DNA of 64,000 nt, taken from assembly GCA_903813345.2 (NCBI GenBank), contig CAIIXF020000001.1, positions 9,647,598 through 9,711,597 on the forward strand, in the 5' to 3' direction. Origin of the DNA: Owenia fusiformis. Lineage: Eukaryota; Annelida; Polychaeta; Sabellida; Oweniidae. Position 1 is the stretch's first letter. Every line of letters starts with the position of its first letter. Below the pieces are notes generated by a model, which saw nothing but the letters and a program-made list of their open reading frames with translations, did not search any database and had not been told where the DNA came from. The translations under genes were made by a program, and so were the position numbers. Shown here piece by piece: positions 35,288-46,300 of this stretch.

Positions 35288-38200
35288 CTAGACTTTTGAA
35301 GATTGCAAGCAATCTCACGGAGGCCCTCTTAGGCATTTTTGACAATTTGAAGGTCAACTAAAGGACAAATATCAAATCTGAGGTCAGATGTGAACTCCTG
35401 AGAACTTTTAGATGACTTTCAAAAAAAGATTTTGTCAATTTGAAGCGAGTTTAAATTTGACCTTGAAAAATTTCGAAATTGACCTTTTTCAACTTTTGAA
35501 CTCTTATATCTCAAACTGGGACAAAATTCTATTAGATAGTCAATTGCTAATATGTGTACAACCCTTAGAGGAATGTGTATATTTCGACTCCGGATTAAAA
35601 ATATTGGTTTGTAGTCGAACTTTGCGTAACTTAGATAGCACAGTTTGTGACCTAATTTCATGATTTTGACCTTTGACTTTGAAACGTTTTACATTTTTAG
35701 ACCTCAGTAGGACTTTTGTAATTAAGCTCACCTAAATTTGAATCCAAAGACTCAATTTGAAAAATCAACTTTTGTTACCTTTCGAAGGTTATCGAAGGTC
35801 AATTAAAGTTCAAAGGTCAAATCTGAGGTCAGATTTGGACTCCTGGGAACTTGTAGATGAGTTATAAAAAAAGATTTGGTCAGATTGAAGCAAGTTGAAA
35901 AATGACCTTTTTTGACCGTTTTTTTACGTCAAATATCTCAAAAACGGTAAAAATTTAATGCTGACATATAGTGAACAATTTGTAGAGAATACTAAAATGT
36001 AGTTTCAGTTTAATTCATCGCAAGAAATAATGAAGTATAAGGACAAAGTTGAGAAACTTGAAAAAAATTTAGATTTGACCTAGATTTTGACCTTTGACCT
36101 AATTTGATAACCGTGACCATTGACCTTGAAAATGTTACTGTTTTAGAGCTCAGTAGGTATTTTATGATTAGGCTAACCCTAAATACTGAAATATGAATCC
36201 AAACACTCAATTTGAAAAATCAACTTTTCTGACCTTTCGAAGGTCACTGAAGGTCAACTAAAGGTCAAATGTCAAATCTGAGGTTAAATATGAACTCCTG
36301 AAAAGTTGTAGATGATTTTTAAAAAAAAGTTTGGTGAATTTGAAGCAAGTTAAAATTTGACCTTATAAACTTTGAAAAATTGACCTTTTTCAGTTTTTGA
36401 GCTCTTATATCTCAAAACTGGGAAAAAAATTTAATAAATAGTCAATGACTAATATGTGTAGAACCCTTAGAGAAATGTATATCTTGACTTTCAATTAAAA
36501 ATATTGATTTGTAGTTTTGAACTATGAGAAACTTAGATAGCACAGTTTGTGACCTAATTTAATGACATTGACCTTTGACCTTGAAATTTTTACTTTTTTA
36601 GACCTCAGTAGGCTTTTTGTAATTAGACTGACCTAAATTTGAATCCAAAAACTCAATTTGAAAAATCAACTTTTCTGACCTTTCGAAGGTCACTGAAGGT
36701 CAACGAAAGGTCAAAGGTCAAATTTGAAGTCAGATTTGGACTCCTGGGAACTAGTAGATGATTTTTAAAAAACAATTTGGTCAGATTGAAGCAAGTTGAA
36801 AAATGACCTTTTTTGACCGTTTTTTGACGTCAAATATCTCAAAAACTGTAAAAATTTAATGCTGACATATAGTGAACAATTTGTAGAGAATACTTAAATG
36901 TAGTTTCAGTTTAATTCATCGCAAGAAATAATGAAGTATAATGACAAACTTGAGAAACTTGAAAAAAATACAGATTTGACCTAGATTTTGACCTTTGACC
37001 TAATTTGATAACCGTGACCCTTGACTTTGAATATTTTACTGATTTAGAGCTCAGTGGGTCTTTTATGATTAGGCTTATCTTAAATTTGAAACCAAAAACT
37101 CAATTTGAAAAATCAACTTTTCTGACCTTTCGAAGGTCACTGAAGGTCCACTAAAGGTCAAATGTCAAATCTGAGGTTAAATATGAACTCCTGAGAAGTT
37201 GTAGATGATTTTAAAAAAAAAGTTGTGTGAATTTGAAGCAAGTTAAAATTTGACCTTATAAACTTTGAAAAATTGACCTTTTTCAGTTTTTGAGCTCTTA
37301 TATCTCAAAACTGGGACAAAATTTTAATAAATGGTCAATGACTAATATGTGTAGAACCCTTAGAGAAATGTATATCTTAACTTTCAATAAAAAATATTGA
37401 TTTGTAGTCTTGAACTATGAGAAACTTAGATAGCACAGTTTGTGATCTAATTTGATGACCTTGACCTTTGACCTTGAAATTTTTACTTTTTTAGACCTCA
37501 GTAGGCTTTTTGTAATTAGACTGACCTAAATTTGAATCCGAAGACTCAATTTGAAAAATCAACTTTTCTGACCTTTCGAAGGTCACTGAAGGTCAACTAA
37601 AGGTCAAATGTCAAATCTGAGGTTAAATATGAACTCCTGAAAAGTTGTATATGATTTTTAAAAAAAAGTTTGGTGAATTTGAAGCAAGTTTAAATTTGAC
37701 CTTATAAACTTTGAAAAATTGACCTTTTTCAGTTTTTGAGCTCTTATATCTCAAAAGTGGGAAAAAAATTTAATAAATAGTCAATGACTAATATGTGTAG
37801 AACCCTTAGAGAAATGTATATCTTGACTTTCAATTAAAAATATTGATTTGTAGTTTTGAACTATGAGAAACTTAGATAGCACAGTTTGTGACCTAATTTG
37901 ATGACTCTGACCTTTGACCTTGAAATTTTTACTTTTTTAGACCTCAGTAGGCTTTTTGTAATTAGACTGACCTAAATTTGAATCCGAAGACTCAATTTGA
38001 AAAATCAACTTTTCTGACCTTTCGAAGGTCACTGAAGGTCAAGTAAAGGTCAAAGGTCAAATCTGAGGTCAGATTTGGACTCCTGGGAACTTGTAGATGA
38101 TTTTTAAAAAAAAAATTGGTCAGATTGAAGCAAGTTGAAAAATGACCTTTTTTGACCGTTTTTTGACGTCAAATATCTCAAAAACGGTAAAAATTTAATG

Positions 38201-38524
38201 CTGACATATAGTGAACAATTTGTAGAGAATACTTAAATGTAGTTTCAGTTTAATTCATCGCAAGAAATAATGAAGTATAATGACAAACTTGAGAAACTTG
38301 AAAAAAAACTTAGATTTGACCTAGATTTTGACCTTTGACCTTGACCTAGATAAAAAATATTTTCCCCCCTATTCCAGCCCAGGTGTCTAGTAGGAGCATA
38401 TAGTAAGTAGTTGAAAGCTAGTTGGAAGTAGGAGAAAAATGCTTTGGAAGAATAATAAATAAAGAATAAAGAATAAAGAAAAGCTACAAAAGCTATAGGA
38501 GGCCCTTTCAGGAGGGCCTCCTAA
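35288..38524 (+). mobile_element. Helentron-like element E3 with ~446-bp tandem units
   Basis: The start is CTAGA (35288), the 5' hairpin AAGATTGCAAGCAATCT (35299-35315) and the box GGAGGCCCTC (35319-35328). The body is about seven units of 445-448 bp: CAACTTTTCTGACCTTTCG recurs near 36221, 36667, 37115, 37560 and 38006, and a relative is near 35766. Two unit types alternate irregularly: one has GAGGTTAAATATGAACTCCT, the other TTTGGACTCCTGGGAAC and TTTTTTGACGTCAAATATC. The 3' hairpin at 38497-38522 has right arm AGGGCCTCC, matching this copy's own box rather than that of E1/E2. Confidence 0.78.
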
Positions 38525-38586
38525 TAATAATAATAATATCTATAAAATTAATAGGAGGCCCCCCGTTGGGGCCTCCTAATAACAAC

Positions 38587-40181
38587 ATAACTTCGACATA
38601 TGAGTGTTACCTGATGAATGGGACCCTCACGTGCCTTCCAAATGGTAGTACACGAACTCTAGTGTAACTACATCAGCTTATCTTTCCGTCCGATCAACAA
38701 TAAGTACAGTTATACAAGAAATGTAAACGAAGTGAAAATATTCCCAAAGATTTTCCGAAAGGCATGGCATTCCGGAAGTTATGATACGTTATGGTGTCAC
38801 TACGGTAAATCATTGAAAAATATTGAAAAAAATCACAAAATTCAAGTTCTGGTGTGAGGTTCCATATCCATCCGCTAAAAGGTATGACACTATAAAGTCC
38901 ATTTACAAATTTGTGGTTTTGTTCTAAATAACGCCATAGTTGGCTTCTAGGGTACCTAGTATGCCACTATTTCATCGTATCAAAATAAAGAGGAGGAGTT
39001 CAACTTTCATTTGAATTACGAAAATAGCGATGTAGGTCAAAATAGTTCCGGCGTGAGCATGTTTACTACGCGTTTGCCCGTCATCTCAGAAATAAGGAAA
39101 TGGTAGCAAACGCGAGTTACAATAAATGTACGCTGATATCTCAAAAAGTAACCTGCCTCCCTATAATTTGATGTAGATCAATCGAACCCCTATATGAACA
39201 GGTACATTTTGATATATAACACTATGGGGGGGGTAAGCGTTTTATAGTTGATCACAAACGCCATATGTGCAAAGTATTGTTCTGAATTTTCGAATTTGGT
39301 GTTGGATTACAATACTCACACCTTCTGGGGTACATATTTCCATTTTTGAACGAATTAGCCCATACAATGACTATATTTTTGCAATATCCTATACATAACC
39401 TTCATCTTGACGCTATATTTAACATAAGGTTTGCGTCTCGATTTTTAAATATCACTACGCCAACATAGGGACTCATTTTTATGTAAAATCCCTGCTTCAA
39501 CGATGAAAATTAACGAATATTCTTGAGATTTTTTTCTAAAAATGGCACATTTAGAAAGTACTTGGCCTCAGCTTTACATACATACCTCAAATGGCCATAG
39601 TGCATACACTTAAACCTACTATACACACCATTGAAGTTGGCAAGAATATGGTCCCGTAAACAGGAACTACTTTATTCGTTAATTTTCATCGTTGAAGCAG
39701 GCATTTTACCTAAAAATTAGTCCCTATGATGGCGTAGTGATATTTAAAATCTAGACGCAAACCCTATGTTAAATATTTTATTTATTTTCTTTATTTTGAT
39801 ACGATGATACTAGGTACCCTAGAAGCCAACTATGGCGTTATTTAGAACAAAACCACAAATTTGTTAATGGACTTTATAGTGTCATACCTTTTAGCGGATG
39901 GATATGGAACCTCACACCAGAACTTGAATTTTGTGATTTTTTTCAATATTTTTCAATGATTTACCGTAGTGACACCATAACGTATCACAACTTCCGGAAT
40001 GACATGCCTTCGAAAAATTTTGGGGAATATTTTCACTTCGTTTACATTTCTTGTATAACTGTACTTATTGTTGATCGGACGGAAGAATAAGCTGATGTAG
40101 TTACACTAGAGTTCGTGTACTACCATTTGGAAGGCACGTGAGGGTCCCATTCATCAGGTAACACTCATATGTCGAAGTTAT
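38587..40181. mobile_element. 1.6-kb fold-back element, ~400-bp arms
   Basis: The left arm from ATAACTTCGACATATGAG (38587) to about 38995 is the near-exact reverse complement of about 39795-40181. An inner pair also matches: 39440-39515 against 39670-39775 (CATCGTTGAAGCAGGC, TGGCGTAGTGATATTTAAA). The right side lacks the equivalent of about 39000-39400. Complete only here; the tandem copies at 43397-44870 and 48086-49559 lack the first 121 bp because the duplication border cuts the left arm. No transposase was recognised. Confidence 0.8.
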
Positions 40182-40614
40182 AGTTATAGTTATTCACTGC
40201 TAGGTCATTCTGACCTGTAGCCGGTCTTACCGCAGAGCTGTCAAGTGTCCCGCGAATGGCGGGATTATCCCGCGAATTTGATCAAAATTAGGCTAATTTG
40301 CGTGTCCCGCATTGTCCCGCGAAGTCACGCAAAATGTGGCTTTGACCTCCGCGAATTTTTGAATATCTTGATTATCTTATCTTATATAAGAAGCTAAGTT
40401 TTTGCACTTTTGAGGAGTAAAGTTTACCTAATTTTAAGTACATAGCATCAAAATAAAGGGGAAGGGTTCAACTTTCATTTTAATTACGAAAATAGGGATG
40501 TAGGTCACAAATAGTTCCAACGTTGGCCTTTTTACTACCCGTGTGGCCTTCATCTCAGAACTGAGCAAATGTTAGCAAACGCGAGTTACAATAAATGTAC
40601 GCTGATATCTAGAA

Positions 40615-41101
40615 AGGGTTTGTATAAAAAACCGGGTACCGGGTAGTAAATCCTCCATGCTGGGTTCAAACTTGGTACCCGGTCAAAAAAAACAGGTACC
40701 CAAAAAACGAAAAATACGAATATATAACATAATTAGATTATGAGAAAACGTGTAAGATTTGTTTTGAATTTGCAAAAATGTATGTAACATGATTCAAAAT
40801 TGAGCTAGAAGCTTCAAATAAAAAGCATATTTTAAGGCACTTTTCTTCCTCTATCGTTATGGCCATATTTTCATTGGTTATGGGGGGGGGGTGCGATCGC
40901 ATCATCGCACCCTCTCCTGGCTACGCCTATGACATTGTAAGACATAACAATTTACAATTCAGTGGACATTTTGTCATAAATTGGGATAACTTAAATTACG
41001 ATTAATAATCAAAATCTTACACGTTGCATCATGCAAATTAACACACGTCACCTCTCTGCTAAAGCAACGATAGCTATTTACAGGTTTTTTATACAAACCC
41101 T
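40615..41101. mobile_element. hAT-type MITE with perfect 19-bp ends
   Basis: AGGGTTTGTATAAAAAACC at 40615 is exactly mirrored at 41083-41101. Flanks ATCTAGAA and ATCTATAA fit an 8-bp target duplication with one change. The related sequence at about 39135 lacks the insert, which confirms it. It includes a run of ten G and the palindrome-like GCGATCGC. Copies at 45304-45790 and 49993-50479. Confidence 0.85.
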
Positions 41102-41159
41102 ATCTATAAAATTAACCTCATTCCCTATAATTTGATGTAGATTAATCGAACCCCTATAT

Positions 41160-41185
41160 CATGGGCTTTCAATTGAAAGCCCATG
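41160..41185. repeat. 26-bp perfect palindrome insertion
   Basis: CATGGGCTTTCAA is followed directly by its own reverse complement. Compared with the uninterrupted relative at about 39190 (CCCCTATATGAACAGG), the palindrome plus CCTACAG was added between two copies of TATAT. It has the same stem as the 30-bp hairpin at 29298-29327. Copies at 45849-45874 and 50538-50563. Confidence 0.8.
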
Positions 41186-41851
41186 CCTACAGTATATGAA
41201 TAGGTACATTTTAATATATAACATTATGGGGGTAAGCGTTTCATAGTTGGTCACGACGCCAGAAGTGCAAAGTATTGTTCCGAATTTTTGAATTTCGTGT
41301 TAGATTACGGTAATCACACCTGAAGCATGGTTTTTGTTTTTGATAAATTACAATAAAGTTTAATAATATTCCTATGCGTATTTTGTGAAATTGTGTTTAC
41401 GTTTATTTAAGTTACAATGTAACGGTGCATTATATTTGATTAATCAGTATCTGAAAGTTTGATTTAAGTACTTCTACACGCTTTTACATTAGTCCCAATC
41501 ACGCAAATCCCTTGAATGTCCCGGGACATCCTGCAAATTTAGGTGGATGTCCCGCGAAATCCCGCAAATTTAGGGCACTTTGTCTAAAAAATCTGTCCCT
41601 CCATGAAGTTTTTGGTGGTACACCTGTTAACTGTCCCGCAATTAGGGTGTTTGTCCCTCGAATGGTCCCGCGAAATCCCGCGAATTAAAAAAAAAACCTC
41701 CTATTAGCGCAATCACGCAAATCCCTTAAATGTCCCGTAAAATCCCGCGAATTTAGTAGATGTCCCACAAAATCCCGCGAATTTTGGGCACTGGGTCTAA
41801 AAAATCTGTCCCGCGAGAAAATCTTTAGGGGTTGACAGTACTGTTACCGTT

Positions 41852-41892
41852 AAGTTATGTTGTTATTATTTTTAACAGTTAACAGACTGTAG
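41852..41892 (-). other. Candidate empty site of element E1
   Basis: Read on the minus strand, this 41-bp stretch equals the left flank of E1 (27 bp, 26748-26774) joined directly to its right flank (14 bp, 38580-38593). It places the E1 borders at AATAA|CTAGA and CCTAA|TAAC. The same stretch recurs at 46541-46581 and 51230-51270. Confidence 0.7.
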
Positions 41893-41990
41893 GCACTGCT
41901 TCGCCAAGCTAGATCTGTGCCCATGAATATATTATGAATTGAAACGTTATAATGGTCTTCAATGGGATTTTCCACAATCTTGACCCATAG

Positions 41991-42452
41991 TAGTGTTGTT
42001 GCGATGTGCCATAATCGTACATCGATGCATCGGCAATTTTCAGTAGTAAACAACGATGCACATCGCGATGTACATCGAGAAAAAGTTCGAGAAAAGTGCA
42101 CTGAAATACCGAACGCTAATGCACTAAAATATCGAACAGAACAAATTAATAAGAGTACGCTGGTACATCCGGGAACATAGTAACGGTGAAATGAAAGTAA
42201 AGTAATTTTTTGATGGTTCATTTCGACTAGCTAAAACAGTTTTAAAGCGAAAGAATATCAGAAAACATTTGAAAATGAAATAAGACATGAAAAAAGGTAA
42301 GCAATTTGAGTCAAAATAAGATAAGAAAGGGCGATTTTTAGCAAATTAAAATTTTTTAAAAACATCGATGTTTTGTTTCAGACATCGATGCATCGCCAGA
42401 ACCAGCTTTGGCGATGTATATCGCGATGTATCGATTAATCGCGACAACACTA
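41991..42452. mobile_element. hAT-type MITE with 8-bp duplication ACCCATAG
   Basis: The ends TAGTGTTGTTGCG and CGCGACAACACTA are inverted, with ACCCATAG on both sides (41983-41990 and 42453-42460). The 8-bp duplication and such ends fit hAT MITEs. The interior is rich in CATCGATGCATCG words. Copies at 46680-47141 and 51369-51830. Confidence 0.88.
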
Positions 42453-42460
42453 ACCCATAG

Positions 42461-43130
42461 TGGACTTCCCACAATCCGTGCATTGTTGATGTAGAATAGA
42501 AACTCAATCTTCTTTATTCTTAGGACATCACCTGATGCCTGACCAGTCAAATGAATGCTTGACAACAAAGAAATGATCCTGTTAACATTATGACAAAAAA
42601 TGTTTGCTTACCAAGTCTATACTGCCTCGTTAAATCAATTTTTGGGTCTTTACTTTTCATTTTGTTTTTCAAATCATATTATCGCCCACTCATGGCGGGA
42701 GTACGTCGCCAATTATTAGGCACTCCATTTGACGTTTAGTGAACAACTGTCTTGCTCTCATATGCTTGTAAGTCTGGTCTTGAAAATGGTGAAAATAGAG
42801 ATGTATCAATTAAACTTTTTTAAATTGTTCAATTAGAGATCTATATGTCTCTAGAGTGTGTGACTAAGAAGGGTGTCATATATAATTGACTGTTGATGTC
42901 ATAGGCCAAGGGTAAAGTAATAGTAAGCCATATATAGAAGAGACAGGTGAACAACTCTGACTTGGACTACTTGTTAAGATGGAGATTTCAACAATATTTA
43001 GTGTATTATTTTCAAAAAGCCATGGGGAGTTGATAGAAAATTGATAGTTTGTAGCTCTTACCTAAGATTGAAACTCAGTCAGATGATATAGAGTGAATAA
43101 TGCTGTCTAAAAGAGAGAATTTCTGAAAAC
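42461..43130. other. Unclassified part of the tandem unit
   Basis: No repeat end or protein family recognised. If the MITE at 41991-42452 is ignored, a minus-strand frame runs through both flanks (FYINNARIVGSPLWV, then KIVENPIEDHYNV) for about 70 codons. No homology comes to mind, so no gene is called. Confidence 0.35.
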
Positions 43131-43239
43131 CTGCAATTGCCTGGCAAGTTCATTAGTAAACAAGTGATCTGATTGGTCACTGCTGACCTCCCTGACCTCC
43201 AACAGTGACAATCAGTTTCAGCTTGCCAGGCAATTGCAG
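43131..43239. mobile_element. 109-bp hairpin MITE
   Basis: CTGCAATTGCCTGGCAAG at the left is exactly mirrored at the right, and inner CTGATTGGTCACTG pairs with CAGTGACAATCAG. Copies at 47820-47928 and 52509-52617. Confidence 0.85.
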
Positions 43240-43396
43240 ATATCCAGAGTTGTTGTTTTATATGCAGTATTATATGCAGTTTTTAGATAAAGATTTGAAA
43301 AAAACAATGATATAAGTTTGAAAAACACTTTGAAGAAGATTTTGAAGAGATTTGGGAATACAATTTGATTCCAGTAAGGAGAACTAGTGCCAAGAC

Positions 43397-46300
43397 AGTT
43401 ATACAAGAAATGTAAACGAAGTGAAAATATTCCCAAAGATTTTCCGAAAGGCATGGCATTCCGGAAGTTATGATACGTTATGGTGTCACTACGGTAAATC
43501 ATTGAAAAATATTGAAAAAAATCACAAAATTCAAGTTCTGGTGTGAGGTTCCATATCCATCCGCTAAAAGGTATGACACTATAAAGTCCATTTACAAATT
43601 TGTGGTTTTGTTCTAAATAACGCCATAGTTGGCTTCTAGGGTACCTAGTATGCCACTATTTCATCGTATCAAAATAAAGAGGAGGAGTTCAACTTTCATT
43701 TGAATTACGAAAATAGCGATGTAGGTCAAAATAGTTCCGGCGTGAGCATGTTTACTACGCGTTTGCCCGTCATCTCAGAAATAAGGAAATGGTAGCAAAC
43801 GCGAGTTACAATAAATGTACGCTGATATCTCAAAAAGTAACCTGCCTCCCTATAATTTGATGTAGATCAATCGAACCCCTATATGAACAGGTACATTTTG
43901 ATATATAACACTATGGGGGGGGTAAGCGTTTTATAGTTGATCACAAACGCCATATGTGCAAAGTATTGTTCTGAATTTTCGAATTTGGTGTTGGATTACA
44001 ATACTCACACCTTCTGGGGTACATATTTCCATTTTTGAACGAATTAGCCCATACAATGACTATATTTTTGCAATATCCTATACATAACCTTCATCTTGAC
44101 GCTATATTTAACATAAGGTTTGCGTCTCGATTTTTAAATATCACTACGCCAACATAGGGACTCATTTTTATGTAAAATCCCTGCTTCAACGATGAAAATT
44201 AACGAATATTCTTGAGATTTTTTTCTAAAAATGGCACATTTAGAAAGTACTTGGCCTCAGCTTTACATACATACCTCAAATGGCCATAGTGCATACACTT
44301 AAACCTACTATACACACCATTGAAGTTGGCAAGAATATGGTCCCGTAAACAGGAACTACTTTATTCGTTAATTTTCATCGTTGAAGCAGGCATTTTACCT
44401 AAAAATTAGTCCCTATGATGGCGTAGTGATATTTAAAATCTAGACGCAAACCCTATGTTAAATATTTTATTTATTTTCTTTATTTTGATACGATGATACT
44501 AGGTACCCTAGAAGCCAACTATGGCGTTATTTAGAACAAAACCACAAATTTGTTAATGGACTTTATAGTGTCATACCTTTTAGCGGATGGATATGGAACC
44601 TCACACCAGAACTTGAATTTTGTGATTTTTTTCAATATTTTTCAATGATTTACCGTAGTGACACCATAACGTATCACAACTTCCGGAATGACATGCCTTC
44701 GAAAAATTTTGGGGAATATTTTCACTTCGTTTACATTTCTTGTATAACTGTACTTATTGTTGATCGGACGGAAGAATAAGCTGATGTAGTTACACTAGAG
44801 TTCGTGTACTACCATTTGGAAGGCACGTGAGGGTCCCATTCATCAGGTAACACTCATATGTCGAAGTTATAGTTATAGTTATTCACTGCTAGGTCATTCT
44901 GACCTGTAGCCGGTCTTACCGCAGAGCTGTCAAGTGTCCCGCGAATGGCGGGATTATCCCGCGAATTTGATCAAAATTAGGCTAATTTGCGTGTCCCGCA
45001 TTGTCCCGCGAAGTCACGCAAAATGTGGCTTTGACCTCCGCGAATTTTTGAATATCTTGATTATCTTATCTTATATAAGAAGCTAAGTTTTTGCACTTTT
45101 GAGGAGTAAAGTTTACCTAATTTTAAGTACATAGCATCAAAATAAAGGGGAAGGGTTCAACTTTCATTTTAATTACGAAAATAGGGATGTAGGTCACAAA
45201 TAGTTCCAACGTTGGCCTTTTTACTACCCGTGTGGCCTTCATCTCAGAACTGAGCAAATGTTAGCAAACGCGAGTTACAATAAATGTACGCTGATATCTA
45301 GAAAGGGTTTGTATAAAAAACCGGGTACCGGGTAGTAAATCCTCCATGCTGGGTTCAAACTTGGTACCCGGTCAAAAAAAACAGGTACCCAAAAAACGAA
45401 AAATACGAATATATAACATAATTAGATTATGAGAAAACGTGTAAGATTTGTTTTGAATTTGCAAAAATGTATGTAACATGATTCAAAATTGAGCTAGAAG
45501 CTTCAAATAAAAAGCATATTTTAAGGCACTTTTCTTCCTCTATCGTTATGGCCATATTTTCATTGGTTATGGGGGGGGGGTGCGATCGCATCATCGCACC
45601 CTCTCCTGGCTACGCCTATGACATTGTAAGACATAACAATTTACAATTCAGTGGACATTTTGTCATAAATTGGGATAACTTAAATTACGATTAATAATCA
45701 AAATCTTACACGTTGCATCATGCAAATTAACACACGTCACCTCTCTGCTAAAGCAACGATAGCTATTTACAGGTTTTTTATACAAACCCTATCTATAAAA
45801 TTAACCTCATTCCCTATAATTTGATGTAGATTAATCGAACCCCTATATCATGGGCTTTCAATTGAAAGCCCATGCCTACAGTATATGAATAGGTACATTT
45901 TAATATATAACATTATGGGGGTAAGCGTTTCATAGTTGGTCACGACGCCAGAAGTGCAAAGTATTGTTCCGAATTTTTGAATTTCGTGTTAGATTACGGT
46001 AATCACACCTGAAGCATGGTTTTTGTTTTTGATAAATTACAATAAAGTTTAATAATATTCCTATGCGTATTTTGTGAAATTGTGTTTACGTTTATTTAAG
46101 TTACAATGTAACGGTGCATTATATTTGATTAATCAGTATCTGAAAGTTTGATTTAAGTACTTCTACACGCTTTTACATTAGTCCCAATCACGCAAATCCC
46201 TTGAATGTCCCGGGACATCCTGCAAATTTAGGTGGATGTCCCGCGAAATCCCGCAAATTTAGGGCACTTTGTCTAAAAAATCTGTCCCTCCATGAAGTTT

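Larger units (their letters stand above)
26775..38579 (+). mobile_element. Helentron-like element E1, outermost of the nest
   Basis: The start is CTAGA (26775), the 5' hairpin AAGATTGCAAGCAATCTT (26785-26802) and the box AGGAGGCCCC (26804-26813). The body runs to about 28161 and is built of repeats with AAGGTCACTGAAGGTCA and GACCTTGACCTTTGACCTT. Its own 3' end is far away because E2 and E3 lie within it: the 3' hairpin at 38553-38577 has arms GGAGGCCCC and GGGGCCTCC and is followed by TAA before T. The left flank (26748-26774) and right flank (38580-38593) together match an uninterrupted 41-bp sequence at 41852-41892 (minus), which fixes the borders and shows no target duplication. No protein is encoded. 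Confidence 0.75.
40233..41843. mobile_element. hAT-like non-autonomous element, TTACCG direct repeats
   Basis: The left end CAGAGCTGTCAAGTGTCCCG and right end GGTTGACAGTACTG are imperfect inverted repeats, flanked by TTACCG on both sides (40227-40232 and 41844-41849). Many GTCCCGCGAAATCCCGCG words lie near both ends. The interior (40440-40610 and 41110-41330) is a diverged copy of 38985-39330 in the fold-back element, so the two share ancestry. Nested in it are a MITE (40615-41101) and a palindrome (41160-41185). Copies at 44922-46532 and 49611-51221. Confidence 0.65.
38708..43396 (+). repeat. 4,689-bp tandem unit, copy 1
   Basis: Starts at AGTTATACAAGAAATG and ends at GTGCCAAGAC. All landmarks recur at +4689 and +9378. 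Contents in order: most of the fold-back element, a hAT-like element (40233-41843) with two nested inserts, a 38-bp-plus stretch matching the E1 target site, a MITE (41991-42452), about 670 bp of unclassified DNA, one arm of an inverted-repeat element (about 42893-42952) and a 109-bp hairpin MITE (43131-43239). Reading frames inside it recur identically but have no protein motif. Confidence 0.95.

Noticed and set aside
26775-38579. Canonical Helitron assignment for the E and F elements
   Set aside because: The 3' hairpin and CTAA|T fit, but the 5' end is CTAGA rather than TC and no Rep/helicase gene is present; Helentron/DINE-type fits better and is kept as inference.
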